Positions 43,140 to 51,238 of a stretch of DNA of 64,000 nt are shown in pieces. The stretch lies in contig JADKEF010000006.1 of NCBI GenBank assembly GCA_016718135.1, positions 1-64,000 on the forward strand, in the 5' to 3' direction. Both the position numbers and the translations under genes were made by a program. The notes under the pieces are model-generated. The model was not told the origin of the DNA. It worked only from the letters and a program-made list of their open reading frames with translations, and ran no database searches. The stretch is from Acidobacteriota bacterium (GTDB lineage Bacteria > Acidobacteriota > Blastocatellia > Pyrinomonadales > Pyrinomonadaceae). Position 1 is the stretch's first letter, and each line of letters starts with the position of its first letter.

Positions 43140-44695
43140 TGAATATGTTTCTCTTTGCAGAACTGACAGTTCCCGACCCAAATGTATCGGTCATTCTCCC
43201 GGAGATGATCGTCGCAGTGGCGGGTGTCATCGTGATGCTTTACGACAGTTTCTTTCCGAAGCAGCGTGCCGTTTCGGGTGCGATCGCGATCATCGGGCTC
43301 GCCCTTTCAGCTGTGGTTCTTGCGACGATGTGGGGCGGCAATGTGCCGGCAACCTCATGGAACGGCATGATCGCCCACGATAATCTGCGGCTTAGCTTTT
43401 CGTTCGTATTTTTGTTCGTCTCCGCGATGACCGTGCTGATCTCGACCGTTTGGGTCGAGAGGGAGAATGTTCCGGCGGGCGAATACCACGCACTTTTGCT
43501 GTTTGCGACCTTTGGCATGATGATGATGTCCGCGGGCAATGACCTCGTCATTATCTTCCTCGGCCTCGAAACGCTATCGATCGCCACCTACGTAATGGCC
43601 GGTCTCAGGCGTGCCGACCTCAAATCGAACGAATCCGCGATGAAATATTTCATCCTCGGCTCGTTCGCATCGGCATTCTTGCTGTACGGAATGGCTCTGA
43701 TCTATGGTGCGACTGGATCAACAAATCTTACCGAGATCGCCGGTAAGATCGCGGCTCCGAATTTCCCTGTCAACTTCCCTGCCCTGCTTCTTGCAGGCGG
43801 TGCGATGATGGTCATCGGGTTTGGATTCAAGATCGCAATGGCGCCGTTCCATATCTGGACGCCTGATGTTTACGAAGGTGCTCCGACGCCGGTCACTGCA
43901 TTTATGGCCGCCGGGCCCAAGGCCGCGGCATTTGCGTCGTTCCTACGAGTTTTCGTACTTGGACTACCGCTTGTAGCAGGCGTTCAGGCATCCGGCTACC
44001 TGCACGAATCGTGGACGACAGCACTCGCCGTCATGGCGATGGTAACCATCATCGTCGGCAACGTTGCTGCCATCATGCAAGACAACGTCAAGCGAATGCT
44101 TGCCTACTCCTCGATCGCTCACGCGGGCTACGCCCTCGTCGGCTTTATCGGAGCCGGGATGGCGAAGACCGATCAGGCTCGCGATGAAGCGATCGCGTCC
44201 GTCGCATTCTATATGCTGACCTACGCCGTGACGAACATGGGAGCATTTGCGATCGTCACTTTGCTCTCGCAAAAGAATGACCGCCGCACGCAGTTCGAAG
44301 ATTACAATGGCATCGGTTTCAAATCGCCGCTGCTTGCATTCTCGCTGTCGCTCTTCATGCTCTCGCTCTTCGGCCTGCCGCTGACGGCCGGGTTTATGGG
44401 CAAGATACTGGTGTTCAGCTCGGCACTTGGCTCGGGGAATCTTCTGGTCACCGCTTTGGTTGTTGTAGCGGTCATCGGCTCGGCGATCTCGGCATACTAT
44501 TACCTGCGAATGATCGTCGTGATGTTCTTCCGCGAACGCACGACCGAATGGATCGCTCCGAAGATAACGACAGCCATCGGAGCTGTTCTCGTGATCGCCG
44601 TCATCGGCGTGTTCTATCTCGGACTGTTTAGCGACGGACTCATCCAGCGTTTTTCGCGTCCTGGGGCTGCGGTGATCACTAAGGCCGAAAAATAA
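43139..44695 (+). CDS. nuoN: NADH-quinone oxidoreductase subunit N
   Basis: A 518-residue antiporter-like subunit. Segments: LGLETLSIATYVMAGLRRAD, IAMAPFHIWTPDVYEGAPTP and LAYSSIAHAGYALVGF. It is coupled to nuoM through a TAATG overlap and closes the complex I operon. Confidence 0.96.
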   Translation: MNMFLFAELTVPDPNVSVILPEMIVAVAGVIVMLYDSFFPKQRAVSGAIAIIGLALSAVVLATMWGGNVPATSWNGMIAHDNLRLSFSFVFLFVSAMTVLISTVWVERENVPAGEYHALLLFATFGMMMMSAGNDLVIIFLGLETLSIATYVMAGLRRADLKSNESAMKYFILGSFASAFLLYGMALIYGATGSTNLTEIAGKIAAPNFPVNFPALLLAGGAMMVIGFGFKIAMAPFHIWTPDVYEGAPTPVTAFMAAGPKAAAFASFLRVFVLGLPLVAGVQASGYLHESWTTALAVMAMVTIIVGNVAAIMQDNVKRMLAYSSIAHAGYALVGFIGAGMAKTDQARDEAIASVAFYMLTYAVTNMGAFAIVTLLSQKNDRRTQFEDYNGIGFKSPLLAFSLSLFMLSLFGLPLTAGFMGKILVFSSALGSGNLLVTALVVVAVIGSAISAYYYLRMIVVMFFRERTTEWIAPKITTAIGAVLVIAVIGVFYLGLFSDGLIQRFSRPGAAVITKAEK

Positions 44696-44708
44696 TCTCT
44701 CACACGAC

Positions 44709-45167
44709 ATGGATATCGTCGCCGAAATTTGTGCGTCTATGGCCCAAGATTGGCTTCCGGCGATCTATGAGAAAAAGATCCGCTCCCAGCGAACCCGCTC
44801 GTACAAGCTAAATATCCCCAAAAAAGAAAATCGTGCGGACATTCAATACACGCTCCTAGGTATCGAGCTAAAGGTCGGCCGCAAACGTTTCGCATGTCCC
44901 GATCTCGCAACCGCCAGGTATCTGCGAGTCTTCGCACGGATCGGCTGCAATGAATTCGCAGTGCCCTACGACATTACGAAAATTTCCCCGGCGGCCGACG
45001 AGATCGAGACGTCCTGGCAGCGGTCGCTCGTATTGCTTGAAAGACTAAGCAGCGATGATGTCGCCGCCCGTTCCACTCTTATCAAGGCCATCCGCAACGA
45101 GATAATTAAGATCGGCCCGGGAGACGCGATGCCGCTATTTGACCGAGATACCAAGCAACGGAAGTAG
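44709..45167 (+). CDS. Protein of unknown function after nuoN
   Basis: A 152-residue soluble protein, basic in its first third (KKIRSQRTRSYKLNIPKKE) and helical toward the C terminus. No motif I recognise, no signal and no membrane segment. It starts 13 bases after nuoN and is followed at three bases by the Cys-rich mini-protein, so both may be on the tail of the nuo transcript. Confidence 0.6.
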   Translation: MDIVAEICASMAQDWLPAIYEKKIRSQRTRSYKLNIPKKENRADIQYTLLGIELKVGRKRFACPDLATARYLRVFARIGCNEFAVPYDITKISPAADEIETSWQRSLVLLERLSSDDVAARSTLIKAIRNEIIKIGPGDAMPLFDRDTKQRK

Positions 45168-45170
45168 TTT

Positions 45171-45377
45171 ATGCCTTACTATGACGACGACGGCAACGAA
45201 CTCGACCCAAGCGCGATCCCGATGCCGCAGATGTGCCAGATGTGCGACAAAAAGGACGATCCGCACGAAGAGATCCTCTGCAATCTCAATCGGCTCGATC
45301 AAAAGGACGAGCCCGCTTTCAAATGTCACGCTTTCGTCAGCCTTTACGGCTCGCTCATAGATGATATAATCGAATGA
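45171..45377 (+). CDS. Cys-rich acidic mini-protein, possibly zinc-binding
   Basis: A 68-residue protein with CQMCDKK near residue 22, a third Cys in EEILCNLNRLDQ and a fourth in FKCHAF, a spacing that could bind one metal ion. The rest is acidic. Unknown family. It starts three bases after the preceding gene, and its TGA overlaps the next reading frame's ATG by four bases. Confidence 0.6.
   Translation: MPYYDDDGNELDPSAIPMPQMCQMCDKKDDPHEEILCNLNRLDQKDEPAFKCHAFVSLYGSLIDDIIE
45343..45370 (+). promoter_or_regulatory. Promoter for the amidotransferase-like gene
   Basis: TTTACG (45343-45348) and a consensus TATAAT (45365-45370) are 16 bases apart, inside the end of the mini-protein gene. Transcription would begin close to the ATG at 45374, which suggests a leaderless or very short-leader message. 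Confidence 0.45.
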
Positions 45378-46330
45378 TTCGCCGCTTTTTGCGGCGTAAC
45401 ATTGATTTAACTATGTTCGACGCCGTGGCAAAGTTAGCAGAACCGGAAAAATTACCGTTTCCCTACAACAAAAGCACGTACTGCCGTTACGAGCCGATAG
45501 AGAAGCGCATCGATTACGCCAAGGTTCTGATCGTCAACGACCTGCTACGCTACGATTCCGACATATCCGATCTCGCACGTAAGGACTGGGATACCACGAC
45601 CGAGGCTAAGCTCGAATTCGAGCGAAAGGTCTCGGGGATGGCGTGCAACAACATTGCGAAGAACGTCCTGCGGCTGGTCAAGAATCCAAAGACGATGACC
45701 GTTCACCTATCAGAGGTAGCAACGGCCGTCGAGCAATTCCAGCCCGATGCGATCGTGATGAGCGGCACTTTTGCCGATTTTGATTACTACAATCAGCAAC
45801 ACATCGCATCGATCTCAGAGTTTCTAAGGTCAAACAAGATACCCGTGCTGGCCATATGCGGAGCACACCAACTCGTCGCGATGGCTTTCGGTGCAAAGCT
45901 CAAGACACTCGACGATCTTGATCTCGCCGAGAAACGCACCGGCCGTGTCGTGGAATATCAGTATCGATTCGTAAAAATCGTTGACTCTCATGACCCGATA
46001 TTCGACGGTATTGACGACGACCGATCGGGCATTTGGCAGGACTATACTACGCAGGACGACATCCTACGCGTCTGGCAAAACCACGGCGTCCAGGTCGTTG
46101 GCGTTCCCGATGGTTTCAAACTCCTCGCGACCTCATACCTCTGCAAAAACCAGATGATGGTCAAACGTGCCGAGGGACAGTTGATATACTGCGTCCAGTT
46201 CCACCTAGAAAAGTCATTCGAAGATTGGAACAAGAATCCAACGCGTTGGGAACACCAAAACGAAAGCCGCGACGGGCGTATTTTGTTTGAGAATTTTTTG
46301 CGGCTCGCACTTTTGCACGAGCCTATCTAG
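45374..46330 (+). CDS. Class I glutamine amidotransferase-like protein
   Basis: A 318-residue protein. Residues about 55-300 show a GATase1 fold: DYAKVLIVND start, AIVMSGTFADFDYY, the nucleophile region PVLAICGAHQLVAMAFGA with Cys at the elbow, and a C-terminal CVQFHLEKS with the His-x-Glu dyad. It thus keeps the triad and may hydrolyse glutamine or gamma-glutamyl compounds. A later ATG at 45413, after a CGCCGC/GCGGCG hairpin, is an alternative start. It converges on a GCS2-type ligase gene. Confidence 0.8.
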   Translation: MIRRFLRRNIDLTMFDAVAKLAEPEKLPFPYNKSTYCRYEPIEKRIDYAKVLIVNDLLRYDSDISDLARKDWDTTTEAKLEFERKVSGMACNNIAKNVLRLVKNPKTMTVHLSEVATAVEQFQPDAIVMSGTFADFDYYNQQHIASISEFLRSNKIPVLAICGAHQLVAMAFGAKLKTLDDLDLAEKRTGRVVEYQYRFVKIVDSHDPIFDGIDDDRSGIWQDYTTQDDILRVWQNHGVQVVGVPDGFKLLATSYLCKNQMMVKRAEGQLIYCVQFHLEKSFEDWNKNPTRWEHQNESRDGRILFENFLRLALLHEPI

Positions 46331-46335
46331 ATCAA

Positions 46336-47457
46336 TTACGCGAAGCAATCTTCCGGCACGTTCTCGAGCGTATTCACCATCAGCATATCGACCACCGCGT
46401 TGAAGTCACCGTTCGACTCTTCGAATACACGTAGTTGCTCGTCGGCCGAGGTGCCGCGTTCGAGGATCGTGTGAATGTGCTCGATCTCTTTGCGCGAGTC
46501 GAGTGGATCGACGACATCATCGACGAAATCAAGCAATTCGCGAATAAGGTCTTTTGCCGGAACCTCTTTTTGTTTGCCGAGATCGAGCATCATACCGTCG
46601 AGTCCGTAGCGGATCGCACGCCATTTGTTCTCTAGGATGAGGCGGCGGTGATAGATGCGGAAGCCGATATTGCCTTCATTTAGGACCATCAGTTTCGCAA
46701 CAATCGCTTGAAACAATGCCGCGATCGCGATCGTGTCATCGACGCGGGTCGGGATGTCGCAGATGCGAAATTCGAGCGTCGGGAACAGATGATGCGGACG
46801 CACGTCCCACCAGATCTTCGAACCGTTTTGGATGCAGTTCATCTTGACGAGCAGGTCAACGTAGGCCTGAAACTGAGCGTAAGATTCGAATGTGTCGGGG
46901 ATCTCCGTTCGCGGGAACTTCTTAAAAACTTCACTGCGATACGATTTCAAACCCGTATTGAAGCCCAGCCAAAAAGGCGACGAGGTCGTCAGTGCCAAAA
47001 TGTGGGGCAGAAAATATCGGGCGGCATTCATTACCTGAATACGCTTCTCAATATCCGGAATGCCGACGTGAACGTGAAGGCCAAAGATCAGCAGGCTGCG
47101 GGCGACCATTTGCAATTCATCGACGAGCAATTTATACCGGTCTCCGTCGTAGATCTCCTGCTCCGACCATTTCGAAAATGGATGAGTCGACGCAGCGACG
47201 ATCGCCATTCCCTTTTTGCGAGCCAGGCCGGAGATTATGCATCGCAGCTTAGAGAGATCTTCGCGGGCTTCCTGAATATTCGCGCAAACACCCGTCCCGA
47301 CCTCGATCATCGACTGGATCATCTCGGGCTTGATCTTTTCGCCGAGGAGCATTTTGCCTTCGTCGAGGATCTCGGAAACATGTGATTTTAATTCCCGTGT
47401 CTCAGGATCGACGATCTGAAATTCTTCCTCGATACCCAGCGTAAATTGATCGAACAT
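46336..47457 (-). CDS. Carboxylate-amine ligase, GCS2/YbdK family
   Basis: A 373-residue ATP-dependent ligase of the glutamate-cysteine ligase type 2 family: FTLGIEEEFQIVDPETREL start, ASTHPFSKW, GLHVHVGIPD, and WWDVRPHHLFPTLEFRICDIPTRVDD-type core (VRPHHLFPTLEFRICD). It may form a gamma-glutamyl amide bond. The natural substrate is unknown for most of these proteins. Fourteen bases separate it from the upstream PilZ gene, with which it is probably co-transcribed. Confidence 0.88.
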   Translation of the reverse strand: MFDQFTLGIEEEFQIVDPETRELKSHVSEILDEGKMLLGEKIKPEMIQSMIEVGTGVCANIQEAREDLSKLRCIISGLARKKGMAIVAASTHPFSKWSEQEIYDGDRYKLLVDELQMVARSLLIFGLHVHVGIPDIEKRIQVMNAARYFLPHILALTTSSPFWLGFNTGLKSYRSEVFKKFPRTEIPDTFESYAQFQAYVDLLVKMNCIQNGSKIWWDVRPHHLFPTLEFRICDIPTRVDDTIAIAALFQAIVAKLMVLNEGNIGFRIYHRRLILENKWRAIRYGLDGMMLDLGKQKEVPAKDLIRELLDFVDDVVDPLDSRKEIEHIHTILERGTSADEQLRVFEESNGDFNAVVDMLMVNTLENVPEDCFA

Positions 47458-47471
47458 AGGTTCTCCGTTAT

Positions 47472-47804
47472 CTAGCTCAATTCCAGTTCCTGGCCCAAAA
47501 ATTCTTCGTCCTCCGAGCTCAGATCTCTGAATCTTACCCCTACGCCGTGGCCCGGATCGGAATAGACAACCACTCCGTGTAGATTCATCTCGCGCTCCCC
47601 GAGGTTAATGGTCATCATGATCGGCGTTCCGAGGTCAAGAACTGCTGTCGTCGTCATATAAAGGCCGCCGGAGCCAATGTCACGAGTGTTGGCGATACCA
47701 GTTCCATCGCCGCCCTCAAAGCGCACGTCGATGATCAGCTTCTTCCGGTCCGAGCCTCGTCGTTCAGACGGTGAACGGGCATCTTTGAGGTCTATTTCAG
47801 CCAT
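47472..47804 (-). CDS. PilZ-domain protein
   Basis: A 110-residue single PilZ domain: ERRGSDRKK gives the RxxxR part and DIGSGGLYM the (D/N)xSxxG part of the cyclic-di-GMP site. Such proteins act as c-di-GMP receptors in surface or motility control. In acidobacteria many small PilZ proteins have unknown partners. First gene of a two-gene unit with the GCS2 ligase. Confidence 0.88.
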   Translation of the reverse strand: MAEIDLKDARSPSERRGSDRKKLIIDVRFEGGDGTGIANTRDIGSGGLYMTTTAVLDLGTPIMMTINLGEREMNLHGVVVYSDPGHGVGVRFRDLSSEDEEFLGQELELS

Positions 47805-47885
47805 TATTTATCTTCAAATGCAGAAGGAATTAGCGAAACTTTGTCACATTCTAACCTATTGGACGGCCAATACATAGCACTTTTT

Positions 47886-48773
47886 CTATTGCTTAGCGGC
47901 TATTTCTTTTGCGACGCGAATGAACGCCTTTGCCGCATGTGACAGCTCTGAGTTTTGCCGGTAAATGATGTTGAGTTTTCGTTCGAGCTTGAGATCTTTG
48001 ACGCTAAGTGCGATGAGCCGCCCCGAAGCGATCTCGGCGTCCGCCGATAAACGCGGCACGAGTGCAACACCGCCGCCGCGCTCGACCATTAGCTTGATCG
48101 CCTCGAGCGACGGCAACTCGACGACGATATTTAGCTTCACTTTGAATTTTTCAAAGGCCTCGATCACGCGGCGGCGATACGGTGATGGTGCATTGTGTGC
48201 GACAAATGACTGCCCACCAAGGTCTTTGATCGACACCGCGTTACGCCCGGCAAATTCGTGCTTCGGCGAGGCCACGAAGACCAATTCGTCCGTCGCAACC
48301 GCGATCGCCTTAATTGAATCGTCATTTGGCGAGAACGAGATAACCCCAAGCTCGACCTCGCGGGCCGTGATCTGTTTCGGAATGCGGCTAGCAACACCCC
48401 GTTGAACCTCGATCTTAATAAGCGGATGCTGGCGACGGAATTCTTCGATCACCGGCAATAGATAAAAGACTGTGTGCTCATTTGCACTGATAGATACCTT
48501 GCCGTGCCTAAGGTCCCGCATTTCGCGGATGGCGGCTTCCGCATTATGCCGCAGGTTAAGCATCTGCTTGGCATGAACGAGCAGAACTTCACCTGCAAAT
48601 GTCAGCGTCCCATCTTTAGAAGAACGGTCAAAGAGCTTTTCACCGATCTCGGACTCGAGCCGGCGGATCGCCTGGCTGATCGCGGGCTGCGTCCGCTCAA
48701 GCACCTCGGCGGCTCGAGAGAAGCTTCGCTCGCGTGCTACGGTCACCAGGACTTCGAGTTGATTAATATCCAT
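47886..48773 (-). CDS. LysR-family transcriptional regulator
   Basis: A 295-residue LysR regulator: winged helix-turn-helix at residues 1-60 (LVTVARERSFSRAAEVLERT, QPAISQAIRRLE) and a periplasmic-binding-like effector domain. It is divergent from leuABCD with a dyad placed at the usual activator position in the shared region. It probably controls leucine synthesis and its own gene. The effector is unknown. Confidence 0.92.
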   Translation of the reverse strand: MDINQLEVLVTVARERSFSRAAEVLERTQPAISQAIRRLESEIGEKLFDRSSKDGTLTFAGEVLLVHAKQMLNLRHNAEAAIREMRDLRHGKVSISANEHTVFYLLPVIEEFRRQHPLIKIEVQRGVASRIPKQITAREVELGVISFSPNDDSIKAIAVATDELVFVASPKHEFAGRNAVSIKDLGGQSFVAHNAPSPYRRRVIEAFEKFKVKLNIVVELPSLEAIKLMVERGGGVALVPRLSADAEIASGRLIALSVKDLKLERKLNIIYRQNSELSHAAKAFIRVAKEIAAKQ

Positions 48774-48860
48774 GCTCTGTGGTTATACCATTATTATAAT
48801 TCGATTTGCATAACGTAGCAAACATGACGCCTGCAGCATCCTTGGCGATTATAGATGAAT

Positions 48861-48877
48861 AGATATTTATTATATCT
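48861..48877. promoter_or_regulatory. Likely LysR-type binding site upstream of leuA
   Basis: AGATATTTATTATATCT is a perfect dyad (6-bp arms, five-base spacer) of the T-N11-A type. Its centre is about 60 bases upstream of the start point expected from the promoter at 48895, the classic LysR recognition position. Confidence 0.6.
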
Positions 48878-48894
48878 TTTGTGTTTCCATAATG

Positions 48895-48923
48895 TTGACT
48901 TATGTCCTTTTCTTTGATGTACT
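48895..48923 (+). promoter_or_regulatory. leuABCD promoter
   Basis: TTGACT (48895-48900) and TGTACT (48918-48923) are 17 bases apart. The weak -10 suits an activated promoter, and a LysR-type dyad lies just upstream. Confidence 0.5.
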
Positions 48924-48953
48924 GTCCTTTAATTGGTGAATACAGGAGAGATT

Positions 48954-50126
48954 ATGAGCGATAAGAAGATCAGAGTCTTTGACACAACATTACGTGATGG
49001 CGAACAGTCGCCGGGTTGTTCGATGTATCTCGAGGAAAAGATCTCGATGGCTCGGCAGCTCGAATTGCTCGGTGTCGATGTGATCGAGGCAGGCTTCCCT
49101 TTTGCATCCGAAGGTGATTTTCGTTCAGTTGTGGCGGTGGCCGAAGAATGTCAAAACACGATCGTCGCGGGCCTTTGCCGCACGGTTGCGTCGGATATCC
49201 ATCGGGCCGCAGAAGCCTTGAAAACTGCCAAACGGCCGCGGATCCATACCTTCGTAGCCACCTCCGATATTCATCTCGAGTACAAGCTCAAAAGATCACG
49301 CAGCGAAGTTATCGACATGACGGCCAATGCCGTCCGTATCGCCCGCGAGCATGTAGACGATGTTGAATTCTCGGCTGAAGATGCTACTAGAAGCGATGTT
49401 GATTTCTTGTGCGAGGTCTTCGCGACCGCCGTCGAATGCGGAGCAACGACCATCAATGTGCCAGACACGGTTGGCTATACGCTGCCAGGCGAGTACGCCG
49501 ACCTTGTTCGTTCGGTCAAGGAACGTGTGGTCGGTGACAAGGACATCACGATCAGCGTCCATTGCCACAACGACCTCGGCCTCGCCGTCGCCAATAGCCT
49601 CGCCGCGATCGAAGCCGGTGCGACTCAGGTCGAATGCACGGTAAATGGCATCGGCGAGAGAGCTGGTAATGCATCGCTCGAAGAACTGATAATGGCAATG
49701 ACCGTACGAGCCGATAAAATGCCATACCGTACGAATATCGATACAACCCAGCTCTATCCGGCGAGCCAATTGCTTTCATCGATCGTCAGTTTTGGCGTTC
49801 AGCCGAATAAGGCTATCGTCGGCCGCAACGCATTTGCTCACGAGGCAGGCGTTCATCAGCATGGAGTTTTGAGCAATCCGCTGTGCTACGAGATAATGAC
49901 GCCGGAGTCAGTTGGCGTTCCAAAGAATAGCCTTGTCCTCGGCAAACATTCCGGTCGACACGCATTGATCTCGCGTTACGAACAACTCGGCTTCGCGCTT
50001 TCTGAACCTGAGATCGCGTCGATCTATCCGCGATTTATCGCTCTTGCCGACAGGAAAAAGAACGTCTACGATCAGGACCTGTTAGCACTTGCTCCCGCAC
50101 GGCGGCCGACGGCGATCGCTGCGTAA
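48954..50126 (+). CDS. leuA: 2-isopropylmalate synthase, short form
   Basis: A 390-residue enzyme for the first step of leucine synthesis (acetyl-CoA + 2-oxoisovalerate). Catalytic TIM barrel: VFDTTLRDGEQSPGCSM, metal ligands in SVHCHNDLGLAVAN, and NGIGERAGNASLEE. FAHEAGVHQHG and LGKHSGRHAL follow. It stops near 390, where most LeuA proteins continue about 120 residues into the leucine-binding regulatory domain. That domain is absent, so feedback inhibition of the usual kind is unlikely. The ATG at 48954 has AGGAGAG upstream. A TTG at 48933 was rejected. Confidence 0.9.
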   Translation: MSDKKIRVFDTTLRDGEQSPGCSMYLEEKISMARQLELLGVDVIEAGFPFASEGDFRSVVAVAEECQNTIVAGLCRTVASDIHRAAEALKTAKRPRIHTFVATSDIHLEYKLKRSRSEVIDMTANAVRIAREHVDDVEFSAEDATRSDVDFLCEVFATAVECGATTINVPDTVGYTLPGEYADLVRSVKERVVGDKDITISVHCHNDLGLAVANSLAAIEAGATQVECTVNGIGERAGNASLEELIMAMTVRADKMPYRTNIDTTQLYPASQLLSSIVSFGVQPNKAIVGRNAFAHEAGVHQHGVLSNPLCYEIMTPESVGVPKNSLVLGKHSGRHALISRYEQLGFALSEPEIASIYPRFIALADRKKNVYDQDLLALAPARRPTAIAA

Positions 50127-50134
50127 AGACAAAT

Positions 50135-51232
50135 ATGAAGATCACTATCTTACCCGGAGACGGCATCGGCCCGGAAGTGTGCGCTCAGGCCGTCGCTGTA
50201 CTCGAACACGTCGCGTCGGCGTTCGGAATCGATATCGAGTCTGAAGAACATCTGATCGGCGGAGCCGCGATCAGCAAGACAGGTTCGCCTTTTCCACCTG
50301 AGACGGAAGCCGCGTGCCGCGGGAGTGACGCAGTTTTGCTCGGTGCCGTCGGTACGCCGGAGTTCGATCACTTTTTGCCAGAAGATCGCCCGGAAATGGG
50401 CCTTCTAAAGCTGCGCAAAGCCCTCGGCGGCTTCGCCAATCTCCGTCCTTCCGCAGCCGTTCCTGCTCTGATTGACTCGTCGCCGCTCCGAAGAGAAGTC
50501 TTCGAAGGAACCGATCTGCTGATCGTTCGCGAACTGCTCGGCGGTCTATATTTCGGCGGCCCGCGTGGATTTTCAGATGATAAGACCGAGGCATTTAATA
50601 CGATGCGATACTCGGTCGCTGAGGTCGAACGGGTCGCTCGCGTGGCGTTTACCGCCGCTCAAGGCCGTCGAAAGAAACTCACCTCTGTTGATAAAGCCAA
50701 CGTGCTTGAAACCTCACGGCTCTGGCGCGAGACAGTTACTCGCGTCGGCAAAGATTTCCCCGATGTCACGCTCGACCACGAATTTGTCGATGCCTGTGCG
50801 ATGCATCTCGTGACGAACCCGACTCGATTCGACGTTATCCTGACAGAAAATCTCTTCGGAGATATCTTGTCCGACGAGGCGGCAGTATTAACCGGTTCGC
50901 TGGGCATGCTAGCGTCCGCAACTATTGGTGGCGACGTCGATCTATACGAACCCGTACACGGCTCAGCTCCAGATATTGCCGGAAAAAATATGGCAAATCC
51001 GCTCGGGGCGATCGCTTCGGCCGCGATGCTTCTACGATATACGGCGAAAAATGACGCCGCCGCAGATGCGATCGAAAAAGCCATCAATTGGGTCCTTCAA
51101 AAAGGCCATCGAACGGCCGACATCGCCGGAGGCAGCGGTACAATGGTAAACACCACGTCCGAAATGGGTGCAATGATAGCCAATCGTGCTGTCGAATTTG
51201 CCAATGTAAATAATGCATTCCACGCGGTTTAG
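50135..51232 (+). CDS. leuB: 3-isopropylmalate dehydrogenase
   Basis: A 365-residue NAD-dependent dehydrogenase of the isocitrate/isopropylmalate family: ITILPGDGIGPEV start, LLIVRELLGGLYFG, LTENLFGDILSDEAAVL, and EPVHGSAPDIAGKNMANP. It oxidises and decarboxylates 3-isopropylmalate. Eight bases after leuA. Confidence 0.96.
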   Translation: MKITILPGDGIGPEVCAQAVAVLEHVASAFGIDIESEEHLIGGAAISKTGSPFPPETEAACRGSDAVLLGAVGTPEFDHFLPEDRPEMGLLKLRKALGGFANLRPSAAVPALIDSSPLRREVFEGTDLLIVRELLGGLYFGGPRGFSDDKTEAFNTMRYSVAEVERVARVAFTAAQGRRKKLTSVDKANVLETSRLWRETVTRVGKDFPDVTLDHEFVDACAMHLVTNPTRFDVILTENLFGDILSDEAAVLTGSLGMLASATIGGDVDLYEPVHGSAPDIAGKNMANPLGAIASAAMLLRYTAKNDAAADAIEKAINWVLQKGHRTADIAGGSGTMVNTTSEMGAMIANRAVEFANVNNAFHAV

Positions 51233-51238
51233 CTACAC

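Noticed and set aside
43964..44710. 248-codon open frame antisense to nuoN
   Set aside because: Rich in Arg, His and Asp as expected for the reverse of a membrane protein gene; no domain seen.
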